Positions 16,954 to 25,637 of a DNA stretch of 64,000 bases are shown here, piece by piece. Within the stretch, counting starts at the first letter, position 1; each line of letters starts with the position of its first letter. The DNA comes from Symploca sp. SIO3C6. Its GTDB lineage: Bacteria > Cyanobacteriota > Cyanobacteriia > Cyanobacteriales > Coleofasciculaceae. A program made the position numbers and the translations under genes. Where the stretch lies: NCBI GenBank assembly GCA_010692425.1, contig JAAHHJ010000022.1, forward strand, positions 61,180 through 125,179. The letters run 5' to 3'. Below the pieces are notes generated by a model. The model was not told the DNA's origin. It saw only the letters and a program-made list of their open reading frames with translations, and did not search any database.

Positions 16954-17093
16954 AGATTGATAAGTTCATAGTTCATTGCTCATAGTTCATTGCTCATGGT
17001 TCATGGGGTTTGTATTCGACAGTGATGGTGTACATTCCAAATCAACAATCAATAATGAACTATGAACAGTATTTCCCCATCTCCCCATCCTTT
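16954..17093. repeat. Low-complexity repeats (AGTTCATTGCTCAT type)
   Basis: Imperfect tandem copies of AGTTCATTGCTCAT at 16966-17003 and inverted-like copies (AATCAACAATCAATAATGAAC) near 17039-17060. Related GARCAAT heptamers occur at 41634-41725 and at the very start of the window (about 1-60). Confidence 0.6.
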
Positions 17094-17522
17094 TCAAAGT
17101 CTAGGACGAACTCCATAGTGACGATAATGCCAGTAGTCGCGCAAAATCTTGTCATGGTCAAAGCAGAGTTCTGTTGGGACATCCCAAGGATGAATAATTC
17201 CTATATTTTTAGCATCATCAGCTGCTTTTGGCTCCCCTGTTGCTGTTGCTATAAATACAATGGCGATCGTATGCTGACGCTGGTCACGGTTAGGGTCTGA
17301 ATAGACGTAAAATTGTTCAATCAATTCTACTTGTAAACTAACTTCTTCTAAGGCTTCTCGCCTGGCTGCTGTTTCCACCGACTCACCGTAATCAACAAAA
17401 CCACCAGGAATCGCCCAGCCAAATGGTTGATTGCGGCGTTCAATTAAAATAATCGGTCGATGGGGGCGGTTTACTAACTCAATGATGATATCAACGGTGG
17501 GAGCTGGATTTCGATAACTCAC
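17094..17522 (-). CDS. Nudix hydrolase
   Basis: A 142-residue Nudix protein. The Nudix box runs [21 protein letters not shown] and ends VSLQV, keeping the G, E, R-E and E-E metal-binding pattern, with Ser in place of the usual late Gly. The family hydrolyses nucleoside diphosphates linked to another moiety. The nearest match by eye is the ADP-ribose pyrophosphatase-like group. It is cytoplasmic and monocistronic, converging with the lipoprotein gene and diverging from malQ. Confidence 0.85.
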   Translation of the reverse strand: MSYRNPAPTVDIIIELVNRPHRPIILIERRNQPFGWAIPGGFVDYGESVETAARREALEEVSLQVELIEQFYVYSDPNRDQRQHTIAIVFIATATGEPKAADDAKNIGIIHPWDVPTELCFDHDKILRDYWHYRHYGVRPRL

Positions 17523-17689
17523 AAGCTAAACTAATACCAATACAACAGTTGATTGCCGTGCCGCCCTCCAGCATAGCTCAATGAGGGTTAAGCCTTAACA
17601 CAATTTTCAAGCTTCCAATGTGCTTTAATCTGTGCCTAGACATGCTAATGTCAATAAATCTTGCCTCTTAGTCCATATCTATAGGATTT

Positions 17690-19210
17690 ATGTTGCTTCC
17701 TAGATCTAGTGGTATTCTGTTGCACCCAACTTCCTTTCCTAGTCGCTTTGGTATTGGAGACTTAGGTTCACAAGCTTATAAATTTATTGACTTTTTAGTT
17801 GAGAGTAACCAGCAATTCTGGCAAATTTTACCCTTAGGCCCCACGGGATATGGCAATTCTCCATATATGTCTTACTCAGCTATGGCAGGAAATCCACTGC
17901 TGATTAGCCCAGAAAAACTGCAAGAGGATGGTCTGTTGGCAGATGCTGACTTAGCCAATGTAGCAGAGTTTTCCCTTGACAGGGTAGATTATGAGCCAGT
18001 AATTCCAACCAAGTGGCAACTGCTGCGCCAAGCTTGCACTAACTTTAAAGCCAATACTCCCGAGGAGCAGCAACAGGAATTCGCTCAATTTTGCCAAGCT
18101 AAAGCTAGCTGGCTGGAAGACTATGCCTTGTTTATGGCACTTCACCAAGCCTTTGATGAGACGAGCTGGCATACTTGGGAACCAGAGATTGCTAAGGCTC
18201 AACCAGAGGCTGTAGAAAAGTGGCGGCAACAACTAAGCGAAGAGATTTATTTCCACAAATACTTGCAGTTTGAGTTTTACCGCCAGTGGTCATCCCTAAA
18301 AAAATACGCCAATGACAAGCGAATCCAGATTATTGGTGATATTCCCATTTATGTTGCTCATCATAGTGCCGATGTCTGGGCGCATCGGGAAATCTTTGCC
18401 ATTGATGAGGAAACTGGTGAAGTGGCATGGATGGCAGGTGTTCCACCAGACTATTTCAGCGAAACTGGGCAGTTATGGGGTAATCCGGTTTACAACTGGC
18501 AAGAGTTAGAGAAAGAAAACTTCCAATGGTGGATAGAGCGCATTCGCCGGATGTTTGAATATGTTGATGTCCTCAGAATTGACCATTTCCGAGGCTTTGA
18601 GGCTTACTGGGAGGTGGAAAAAGGTGAAGAAACTGCTATCAATGGACGCTGGGTTAAAGCTCCAGGAACTGCCCTTTTTGAGGTACTCCGAAAAGAGCTA
18701 GGTGATCTGCCGATTATTGCTGAGGATTTAGGTATAATTACGCCAGAAGTGGAAGAGTTACGGGATAGTTTTGAGTTTCCTGGCATGAAGATTTTACAGT
18801 TTGCTTTTGGTGGAGGACCAGGCAACCCTTATTTACCTTTTAATTTAACCCGCAACTGTATTGTTTATGCAGGCACTCACGATAATGATACCACCAGAGG
18901 TTGGTTCAACCAAATTCCAGACTATGAAAGGGACAATCTTCTACGTTACTTGGGTGGTATTAGTCCAGATGGTGTTAATTGGGACTTGATCCGATTAGCA
19001 CTTAGTAGCATCGCTAATTTGGCGATCATCACAGTGCAAGATCTTTTAGATTTGGGCGAAGAAGCTTGCATGAATAAACCTGGAACTACCCAAGGCAATT
19101 GGGAATGGCGCTACCTGCCAGATGCCTTGACACCAGCACTTAGCGACCGACTCAAAACTTTGACTTACATTTATGGTAGGGCTCCACAACCTCAAGAGCA
19201 AGAAAATTAA
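17690..19210 (+). CDS. malQ: 4-alpha-glucanotransferase (amylomaltase, GH77)
   Basis: A 506-residue disproportionating enzyme acting on maltodextrins and glycogen-derived glucans in the cytoplasm. Motifs are the N-terminal SSGILLHPTSFPSRFGIGDLG, the nucleophile Asp in LRIDHFRGFEAYWEV, the acidic pair in IIAEDLGIITPEV and the transition-state Asp in GTHDNDTTRGW. The C-terminal KPGTTQGNWEWRY is also typical. The length is normal for bacterial GH77. It is a single gene with no neighbouring glycogen genes here. Confidence 0.93.
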   Translation: MLLPRSSGILLHPTSFPSRFGIGDLGSQAYKFIDFLVESNQQFWQILPLGPTGYGNSPYMSYSAMAGNPLLISPEKLQEDGLLADADLANVAEFSLDRVDYEPVIPTKWQLLRQACTNFKANTPEEQQQEFAQFCQAKASWLEDYALFMALHQAFDETSWHTWEPEIAKAQPEAVEKWRQQLSEEIYFHKYLQFEFYRQWSSLKKYANDKRIQIIGDIPIYVAHHSADVWAHREIFAIDEETGEVAWMAGVPPDYFSETGQLWGNPVYNWQELEKENFQWWIERIRRMFEYVDVLRIDHFRGFEAYWEVEKGEETAINGRWVKAPGTALFEVLRKELGDLPIIAEDLGIITPEVEELRDSFEFPGMKILQFAFGGGPGNPYLPFNLTRNCIVYAGTHDNDTTRGWFNQIPDYERDNLLRYLGGISPDGVNWDLIRLALSSIANLAIITVQDLLDLGEEACMNKPGTTQGNWEWRYLPDALTPALSDRLKTLTYIYGRAPQPQEQEN

Positions 19211-19244
19211 GTTTGAGTTCAATTCGTCGTCTATCCTACACTAT

Positions 19245-19680
19245 TGACACTCCCCGCGCTGAAGCGACGGGGATTCTTGGCTGTGCGACATACCTTAAAA
19301 CTATCTATCCTTGCGGCAGTACTTAAACCGAAATCCCGTACAAAATGTACCAAACACTCCAGTTTAACTTAGGTAGTCCCAGTGGGCAATATCTCCCCAA
19401 GCGTTAGGAATTTGTTGGGAGTGCCTCATAAACTGTTCCTCCCTACTTCCCAGTTCCCACCTAGTCTAACTTCTTTAATTGGCAATTAACGCGCCTCGGT
19501 GCGCGCCCTGCGGTACTGCGTGTTCTGTATCGAGTTTTTTTTACTGGTAGCGCTAATCGTTAGATTGCTGGGTTTTTAACGTGGATTTTCCCTGACCACG
19601 CTTGCATTAGTTTAGCATTTTTAAAGCCGTCCTACAAGGACAGGGCTTTAAACCCAAATTTTTCGGTAACTTTTGCGATC
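19245..19680 (+). mobile_element. Possible transposase-less IS200/IS605-type remnant
   Basis: Two hairpins 350 bp apart resemble the subterminal structures of IS200/IS605 elements: CCCCGCGCTGAAGCGACGGGG followed by ATTCTTGG at 19252-19280, and AAAGCCGTCCTACAAGGACAGGGCTTT (19623-19649) followed by AAACCC and TTTTTCGGTAAC. Nothing between them encodes TnpA or TnpB. The assignment is from memory of cyanobacterial element ends, so treat it as a hypothesis. The remaining DNA up to 19842 has no gene. Confidence 0.4.
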
Positions 19681-19842
19681 GCAGCATCAGCTATTATAGC
19701 CTCATCTGCTTGATTTCTCGTTGCTGCGATTGCCTCCGGCACTAGCGAAGCTAATCGCTTAACTATCCAAATTCAATTCAATTTTGAAGCCATACTGTAG
19801 CGATTTGTTATACTGTCCATGTTTACGATGCAAACTAGATAT

Positions 19843-19951
19843 TATAGCGCTACGCGCAAGGCTCCAGGGCAGAAGGTCCCAAGGCAGAAAGGGTGAATTT
19901 GACAAAGTTTTAGCGATTTAGCTTGTCCTAACCTTAATACGTACTGCTATA
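19843..19951 (+). mobile_element. Miniature element, copy C
   Basis: Full-length forward copy with TATAGCGCTACGCG and GTACTGCTATA ends. It lies 12 bp beyond the stop codon of the SLATT gene. Copy D (20575-20668), in the same orientation, lies on the gene's other side. Confidence 0.75.
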
Positions 19952-19963
19952 AAACTAAAAAAT

Positions 19964-20536
19964 CTAGCTAAAGAAAAGTTTTTTAATTCCATGAAATAAT
20001 AGAACTATACGTAGTATCCAAACAGGTACACTTGGATGCAGATCAATAAACTTGCTTAACTCAACCTTGGCTTTATAATACGCCTTTAACCTAGGAAATT
20101 TTTCATCTGGAATCTTAGGCAAAGTAGAGAGCGTTTGGGCACATACTTTACATTGATCCTCTACACGTTGGGGATCTGGTGGCTCATTCGACTTAAGTAG
20201 CTCTCTACAATCGGCTTTGAGTCTACTCAATATTTCACAAGCTTGACCATATCTCTCTGATTTTTCTTTCCAATCTACTCGAAGTTCAATTAGCGAAATA
20301 ATAAAGACCACAGTAGAACATATTCCCACAGCAACTTTAGAAACTTGTGGGTCAATTTTTAAAAATTTTAGAATAGTTGGATCAATAAACACTAATGTAC
20401 TAAGTATAACGGATGAGCATAGAAGAATTACATTGATAATTAAAGCAAGTCTTTGATTATCATCCCTCAGCTTGGAATGCATAGATAGCATCATATCAAT
20501 GATTCGATGATGATGTTTAAGTTCTTCTATTTCCAT
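19964..20536 (-). CDS. SLATT-domain membrane protein
   Basis: A 190-residue protein with an amphipathic N-terminal helix, two closely spaced membrane segments (about 30-51 and 67-85) and a long helical cytoplasmic part. The segment after TM2, LIELRVDWKEKSERYGQACEIL, is the hallmark of SLATT proteins. A last hydrophobic stretch (about 171-186) ends the protein. SLATT proteins are predicted pore-forming effectors that accompany nucleotide-second-messenger or other conflict-system sensors. No nucleotidyltransferase or other sensor is adjacent here, so it is an orphan. The gene is tightly enclosed by two same-orientation miniature elements, suggesting acquisition or movement as a unit. Confidence 0.6.
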   Translation of the reverse strand: MEIEELKHHHRIIDMMLSMHSKLRDDNQRLALIINVILLCSSVILSTLVFIDPTILKFLKIDPQVSKVAVGICSTVVFIISLIELRVDWKEKSERYGQACEILSRLKADCRELLKSNEPPDPQRVEDQCKVCAQTLSTLPKIPDEKFPRLKAYYKAKVELSKFIDLHPSVPVWILRIVLLFHGIKKLFFS

Positions 20537-20574
20537 AATCTACCTAGTCTAAAATCTGAGGATATTTGTGCAAA

Positions 20575-20668
20575 TATAGCGCTACGCGCAAGGCTCCAAG
20601 GCAGAAGGGGTGAATTTGACAAAGTTCTAGCGATTTAGCTTGTCCTAACCTTAATACGTACTGCTATA
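20575..20668 (+). mobile_element. Miniature element, copy D
   Basis: A 94-bp forward copy, lacking about 15 bp of the GGCAGAAGG-rich internal part seen in copy C. It is located 38 bp upstream of the SLATT start codon, so it occupies the promoter region of that gene. Confidence 0.75.
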
Positions 20669-20816
20669 GAATGCGATGTAAAGCTTTGTAAAAATAGTGA
20701 CAATTGGAAAGATTCCCTGATGATGATAAATCTCAGGAATGAGGGGCTAATGACGACTCTGATCCCACTGCTTGATCTAAGCAACTTGCAACTTTAAACT
20801 TGCTAAATTCTAGCTT

Positions 20817-21593
20817 TTAAGAGCGAGGGTTAGCAGCAAATGTCAATTCCTCAACTGCACCAGGAGCCCCCATACGTTTGCTAATATTGTCATTAAATTC
20901 AACTAGGACACCCCCGGCATTACCGGCACGGATGATCAATTTTTCCTCAGCTACCCAAGTACGCTGTGTTCCTTCTGGTAAGATGTCCTCAAATTCTGTT
21001 TTCCCATCTGCAACTACCCGAATCCAGGATCTTTCTTGGAGGGTAACATCAACCTGCACTGGCTTATTTTGACTAGGTGAGTTGTTAAAGACAGGTTCTA
21101 CAGTCTCTAGCTGCTGTTGTAAATTGGATAGTTCCACGAAATTAGCTGTTTGCTGCAAGTAGTCCTCTCTAGTAACTACTCTGACAGCAGAGCGTCTAAC
21201 TAATAGAGATAAACCACTCACTGCGCAAATCACCACAAATATATATATTAAGTAAAGATGCAAAGGTCGCAGTTGAGCTGCCGGTAAGCGCCGCCAAGAA
21301 TTTTTCTTATATTCTAGAGTTATACCAGTGGGAAAAGCACTAGCCAACTCTGCCCCATTAAGACCTAGTGCCTCAGCAAATATTTTGATAAACCCTTGAA
21401 TATAAACTGGTTCTGGCAAGTCCTCCAGCCTGCCTTCCTCAATCGCATGCAAAAGTCTTGCCGGAATTCTAGTCAGAGCAGTAACTTCCTCTAAGGATAG
21501 GGACTGCTGAGTGCGGCACTGACGGAGGTAAGAACCCAGCTCTTCCAGCTTATTGGCTTGTTCTTGCTGAAAATGGATTTTATTCTCCTTCAT
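20817..21593 (-). CDS. RodZ-like protein (HTH, TM, DUF4115)
   Basis: About 258 residues. An N-terminal helix-turn-helix domain (LGSYLRQCRTQQSLSLEEVT to DLPEPVYIQGFIKIFAEALG) is followed by a basic linker, one membrane segment (LYLIYIFVVICAVSGLSLL) and an extracytoplasmic DUF4115 beta domain (DVTLQERSWIRVVADGKTEF to the end). This is the RodZ arrangement, a bitopic protein that links MreB to the cell-wall machinery. The start at 21593 is set by an AAGGAGG ribosome-binding site just upstream. The longer frame to 21746 would overlap the pseudouridine synthase gene. It is co-directional with and 49 bp behind that gene. Confidence 0.8.
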   Translation of the reverse strand: MKENKIHFQQEQANKLEELGSYLRQCRTQQSLSLEEVTALTRIPARLLHAIEEGRLEDLPEPVYIQGFIKIFAEALGLNGAELASAFPTGITLEYKKNSWRRLPAAQLRPLHLYLIYIFVVICAVSGLSLLVRRSAVRVVTREDYLQQTANFVELSNLQQQLETVEPVFNNSPSQNKPVQVDVTLQERSWIRVVADGKTEFEDILPEGTQRTWVAEEKLIIRAGNAGGVLVEFNDNISKRMGAPGAVEELTFAANPRS

Positions 21594-21642
21594 ACACGCT
21601 CCTCCTTGACCTCTGCTGGCATTTTGATTAACTTTAGGTAGA

Positions 21643-22386
21643 CTAGGGTTTGGATTTAAGGAAACTAATTTCAAAATCTTTAAGATAACGGTAGTGACCA
21701 CTTTTGAGTATGGGCTCACCAGGTAGTTGCAATTGAATTGGACCAATTGCAGCGCGATGTAGATGAATCACTCGATAGCTTAACAGTTCAGCAACACGTC
21801 GAATCTGCCGATTTCTGCCCTCTGTCAAGACAATTTCTAACAGTGTTTTCTGGTGAGTACGTTTGATAACCTTGACAAGAGCTGGTAAAGTTGTTTTTCC
21901 CGAGAGGTCAACACCCTGACGCCAGACTTGTAGCACTGATTCAGGAGGATGACCTTGCACCCAAACATGATAAGTCTTAGGAATGTGATGACGAGGATGA
22001 GTGAGGTTAAATGTCAGCGTTCCGTCATTAGTGAGGATTAGCGCACCTGTAGAGGCGACATCCAAACGTCCCACTGGATGGATACCCTGACCTATTCTAA
22101 TTGCTGGAGGTAGTAAATCTAAGACAGTAGAGCGTTTTCTTTGCTCATAGCAAGTAGAAACTACCCCCATCGGTTTATTGAGCAATAGATAGTTGAATTC
22201 TGGACGCTTGGATACCTCGATAGGTTTACCATCGACCTCAATCAAGTCTGTTTCTATATTGGCTTTTTGTCCTAGATGCACAATCCTACCGTTGAGCCTA
22301 ACTCGCCCTGCTAAGATTATTTTCTCAGCGTGACGCCGTGAGGCAATACCCCACTGAGCAAGAATTTTTTGTACTCTTTCCTCCAT
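21643..22386 (-). CDS. rRNA pseudouridine synthase, RsuA/RluB family
   Basis: A 247-residue enzyme. An S4 RNA-binding domain at the N-terminus (ERVQKILAQWGIASRRHAEK) is followed by the catalytic domain with the active-site Asp in HPVGRLDVASTGALILTNDG and the family signature LTEGRNRQIRRVAELL. It isomerises a uridine in ribosomal RNA. It is closest in style to RluB, but the target position cannot be deduced. It is first in a likely two-gene operon with the RodZ-like gene. Confidence 0.88.
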   Translation of the reverse strand: MEERVQKILAQWGIASRRHAEKIILAGRVRLNGRIVHLGQKANIETDLIEVDGKPIEVSKRPEFNYLLLNKPMGVVSTCYEQRKRSTVLDLLPPAIRIGQGIHPVGRLDVASTGALILTNDGTLTFNLTHPRHHIPKTYHVWVQGHPPESVLQVWRQGVDLSGKTTLPALVKVIKRTHQKTLLEIVLTEGRNRQIRRVAELLSYRVIHLHRAAIGPIQLQLPGEPILKSGHYRYLKDFEISFLKSKP

Positions 22387-22652
22387 AATCTGACTTAGTC
22401 TGACTCCTTTATGGGCTTGTGATCCGGGAAAATTGCCCTCTGGCTAGGGAACAAACCCTAAAGGTCAAGATTCTTCCTCTAGAGATGACTAGCACTAAGG
22501 GCAACCAATATAGACTATGTACAAATATTACAAGAATGCGGATAATGACATAGCTTGATTGACTCAGAGTGGGGCAGTAGCAATGCCTCAGTAGCTTCCT
22601 AGCTGCCACTTGAGTCTGTGAGGATGATGTACTTTCTTTGGTGTGAGGTAAG

Positions 22653-23387
22653 ATGAGGGTTGAGACTCTAACAACTTTTAAGCCCAAGCAAAGCAGAATA
22701 ATTAGCAAGGTGGTCTCTCCAGCACTACAGCTATGGTTGAGGTCGCAAGTTGAGCAAGTTGAGGCTTTGAACTGTAGTATTGCTGGGGGCGATCGCCAAA
22801 TTCTTGGTGGTTATATCCCTAGTGTTTCCATTGCTGCAAGCGGCGCAGTCTATCAGGGACTTCATCTTAGCAAAATTAAACTTGAAGGCACTAACATTCG
22901 CTTCAACTTCTCTGGAGTACTTAAAGATAAACCTTTGTGCCTTATAGAATCTGTGCCAGTTATTGCTTGGCTTTTACTCGAAGGCCGGGATCTTCAAGCT
23001 TCGCTGTCAGCTCCTCTGCTATCGACGGCGTTGAGTGAGTTATTGGCTAAACTACTTACAGAAGATAAGATTGCCAATTTAGGACTAGGGCTACAAGACA
23101 AACAAATTAGTTGGCAACAAATTGATATTGAGCAAGGAGGGCTAAAACTTAGTGGTACTATGACCAATAGTGCTTTAATTCCAACACCAGTAGTGATTGA
23201 TGTTGGTATCCAATTAGCGACGCCCCAAGCACTACAACTGAGCCCCCTTAAAATTCAGATATCCCAGCAACTTTCCTTGAATCTAGATGGCTTCTTGCTA
23301 GATTTGGGTTCAGAAGTTAATATTGTTGAACTTTCTCTGAATCCAGGAAGGCTTATTTGTCGTGGACGTTTGAATGTTAATCCGTAA
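22653..23387 (+). CDS. DUF2993 (LmeA-like) protein
   Basis: A 244-residue protein with the DUF2993 pattern: repeated amphipathic beta segments such as LHLSKIKLEGTNIRFNF and LQASLSAPLLSTALSELL. Family members bind or transport phospholipid or other lipids at membranes (LmeA in actinobacteria). In cyanobacteria the role is not established. No clear signal peptide is seen. It is divergent from the pseudouridine synthase operon. The 266 bp between them holds no second gene that I accept. Confidence 0.7.
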   Translation: MRVETLTTFKPKQSRIISKVVSPALQLWLRSQVEQVEALNCSIAGGDRQILGGYIPSVSIAASGAVYQGLHLSKIKLEGTNIRFNFSGVLKDKPLCLIESVPVIAWLLLEGRDLQASLSAPLLSTALSELLAKLLTEDKIANLGLGLQDKQISWQQIDIEQGGLKLSGTMTNSALIPTPVVIDVGIQLATPQALQLSPLKIQISQQLSLNLDGFLLDLGSEVNIVELSLNPGRLICRGRLNVNP

Positions 23388-23421
23388 TATCGATTACTTC
23401 AATGTTTGCTACCACGTTTTT

Positions 23422-23450
23422 TAAGTAATAAGTAATAAGTAATAAATAAT
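23422..23450 (+). repeat. Short heptamer array (AAGTAAT)n
   Basis: Three to four copies of the same heptamer as at 7843, slightly degraded at the right end (AATAAATAATAAA). It lies in the 3' flank of the DUF2993 gene. Confidence 0.75.
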
Positions 23451-23502
23451 AAATATTTTTACTGTCACTTATTACTTAAATTGATACTATTTATAGTATG
23501 CT

Positions 23503-23601
23503 TTTTATCGAAATTAATATGGGTCAAATACCCCACCGTCACTTGCGGTGTATAAAATTGGTTGGGGTTAAATCCCTATCCAATTTGTCCCTGCGTCTTT
23601 A
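23503..23601 (-). repeat. Dispersed repeat family 2, copy 4 (inverted)
   Basis: Reverse-orientation copy with an intact right end (TTTTTATCGAAATTAATATGGG as read forward, split here as TTTATCGAAATTAATATGGG), then CCCCACCGTCACTTGCGG and GGTTGGGGTTAAATCC. It separates the DUF2993 and MocA-like genes. Confidence 0.7.
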
Positions 23602-23633
23602 AGTGTGAGACGTAGGACAGAAGTGAAAAATAT

Positions 23634-24269
23634 TTAAGGCGTACTCTTTGTTTGCAGTTGCTGGTAATCTTTTGGTGTATCAATGTCAATTACACCTCTT
23701 GGAAAGGGAATACTGAATACTTCTTTGTAGTACTTGTTAATTATTTTTTTTGCACCTACTGTTTCACCTAAGGTTGCTAGTTCTGAGAAAAATATATGAC
23801 TAAATAAAACAGGTACACCTAATGTATCTGCATATTGGCAAGCGACGATTGGTTTTCTTGTAGCATGGTATACTGCAATGAGATGGTTAATAATTTTAGT
23901 AGTAAGAAAGGGCTGATCACAAACAGTTATAACTGCTGCGTCTATGGTTGGAGAGTAATTGGCAAGGAATAGAATTCCAGTACGAATTGAGGAACCCATT
24001 CCTAAATACCAATCTGGGTTTTTAATCACGATTACTGAAGTTTGATTAATTTGAGAACTTATCTGTTGGGCATTGGCTCCTAAAACTACCACTACTGGCT
24101 TGCAAGCCGAAACAATTGCAGTCTCTATGGTATGACCAAGTAAGCTATTTCCCTGATAGGGTAATAGTTGTTTAGGGGTACCCATGCGGGTTGAGGCACC
24201 AGCGGCTAAAATAATAATGGCAATATGTGATTTAGTGCTATTACTGGATTGGAGATTGATAGTTTTCAT
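23634..24269 (-). CDS. mocA: MocA-like molybdenum cofactor nucleotidyltransferase
   Basis: A 211-residue NTP-transferase of the MobA/MocA type. It has the nucleotide-binding motif LAAGASTRMGTPKQLLPYQG, NPDWYLGMGSSIRTG, and the metal-binding Asp in VITVCDQPFL. MocA cytidylates molybdopterin to give the MCD cofactor used by the xanthine oxidase family. Its position beside XdhC and near a PaoABC-type enzyme fits that role. It runs in the same direction as xdhC, 112 bp downstream. Confidence 0.82.
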   Translation of the reverse strand: MKTINLQSSNSTKSHIAIIILAAGASTRMGTPKQLLPYQGNSLLGHTIETAIVSACKPVVVVLGANAQQISSQINQTSVIVIKNPDWYLGMGSSIRTGILFLANYSPTIDAAVITVCDQPFLTTKIINHLIAVYHATRKPIVACQYADTLGVPVLFSHIFFSELATLGETVGAKKIINKYYKEVFSIPFPRGVIDIDTPKDYQQLQTKSTP

Positions 24270-24381
24270 TTCATAATTGATACAGTGAAATGATAGTTAA
24301 TATAAATAATATAAATAATATAAATATGATAACTCTCGAATTGGTACAATATATTTTACCTTCTTAACTATTCCCCGTTCC

Positions 24382-25536
24382 CTAATCCCTAATTGGGATT
24401 TTCTTGACTTGATTTCGTTCATGAATTGGTTCAAGACGATTTTTTAAAAAGCCACCAGCACGGTTGTTTAGTACGGCTTGAATTTCGGCAATAATGGATA
24501 AGGCGATTGACTCTGGTGTATCTGTACCAATATCAAGACCAACGGGAGCGTGTAACTTTTGTAGCTGTTGTTGGTTATATTTTACTCCCTCTGTCTGTAA
24601 ATCTTGAAGTAACCTTTCAGTGCGTTGCTTCGAGCCTAAACAACCTATATAGATACTAGTAGAAGGTATTAGTATCTTGAGAATTTCTAAATCATCAAGG
24701 TAATTATGAGTTATCACCACAGCGATGGTGTAATCATCAATAAATATATGTTTGTGTAGAATTTCCCGGCGGGTGAGAATGACTTCATCAGCCATTATAA
24801 AACGTTCTTTAGTTACCTCATTAGCTCGACAATCGACAATAGTAACTCGCCAACCTAAGGCTTTGGCAAACTGTGCTACTGGTACACTATCACGACCAGC
24901 ACCAAAAATTATCAGATTTGGGGGTGATTTAATAACCTCAATAAAAATATCTACTTTACCTTGTGCTAGTTGATATTGATGGCAACTGTAATTCTGACTT
25001 TGCAGGGCAAACTGAGCCTCTTGGAGTAGAGCAGCTTTCAAGGCAGGTTCTTGAATATTAGTATTTATACTATGGTCTGATTTAAGTATTAAACGCTCCC
25101 CAACTTTCACATTAACTGTACCTTCGACAGCAACAACAGTAGCAATAATACCTGGTTGCTGGTTGTGGAAACATTGATTAATAAACGCTAAAGGGTTAAG
25201 TGGATGCTCTGGTTCTAATAACTCAATGAGTATTTTGACTACACCATTACAACCAAGCCCAAATCCCCAGATAATATCTTCTTCAGCAGTGGTGTCATAG
25301 GTGACAACTATTGGTTGGCCATCTGGCATTGAGACACGAGTATGCTCAAAGATATCATTTTCCAAGCAACCACCACTGATTGTTCCCACCATTTTACCTG
25401 TTGATGTGATTAGCATCCGGGCACCAGGTTGGCGATAGGTGGAGCCTTGGACATTGACAACAGTAGCAAGAAAAACTGGTTCATGGTTATCTTGACTTGC
25501 TGCAAATGCTGTTAAAATAGCATCTATCTCTTTCAT
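24382..25536 (-). CDS. xdhC: XdhC/CoxI family Mo-enzyme maturation protein
   Basis: A 384-residue protein. The N-terminal XdhC/CoxI domain has ATVVNVQGSTYRQPGARMLI and GTISGGCLENDIF. The C-terminal Rossmann domain has IFGAGRDSVPVAQFAKALGW, VVITHNYLDDLEIL and IGCLGSKQRTERLL. XdhC-type chaperones bind sulfurated Mo cofactor and insert it into xanthine oxidase family enzymes; E. coli PaoD plays this part for PaoABC. Together with mocA it forms a cofactor-maturation pair, divergent from the Rieske gene. Confidence 0.87.
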   Translation of the reverse strand: MKEIDAILTAFAASQDNHEPVFLATVVNVQGSTYRQPGARMLITSTGKMVGTISGGCLENDIFEHTRVSMPDGQPIVVTYDTTAEEDIIWGFGLGCNGVVKILIELLEPEHPLNPLAFINQCFHNQQPGIIATVVAVEGTVNVKVGERLILKSDHSINTNIQEPALKAALLQEAQFALQSQNYSCHQYQLAQGKVDIFIEVIKSPPNLIIFGAGRDSVPVAQFAKALGWRVTIVDCRANEVTKERFIMADEVILTRREILHKHIFIDDYTIAVVITHNYLDDLEILKILIPSTSIYIGCLGSKQRTERLLQDLQTEGVKYNQQQLQKLHAPVGLDIGTDTPESIALSIIAEIQAVLNNRAGGFLKNRLEPIHERNQVKKIPIRD

Positions 25537-25571
25537 CTTTGCTGCTTGAGACTCCCTCTATATCATAAATT

Positions 25572-25626
25572 AACAATTTTGGATAAATTATTTGAAGGAC
25601 AGTTGATGGCTTTTCTGAAGATATCT
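25572..25626 (+). promoter_or_regulatory. Conserved 55-bp box upstream of the Rieske gene
   Basis: CAATTTTGGATAAATTA, then AAGGACA, TTGATGG and GATATCT with conserved spacing. The same order occurs at 27211-27266, just ahead of the GST gene, at about 80-85% identity. It lies in the leader of each gene, 12 bp or less from the start codon, so a shared transcriptional or translational signal is plausible. Confidence 0.45.
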
Positions 25627-25637
25627 AATTTTTAATC

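Noticed and set aside
21594..21746. Longer start for the RodZ-like protein
   Set aside because: It overlaps the upstream gene and the internal ATG at 21593 has an AAGGAGG ribosome-binding site.
22409..22708. 99-codon reverse frame between the pseudouridine synthase and DUF2993 genes
   Set aside because: It overlaps the 5' end of the DUF2993 gene, has no ribosome-binding site and no protein-like domain pattern.
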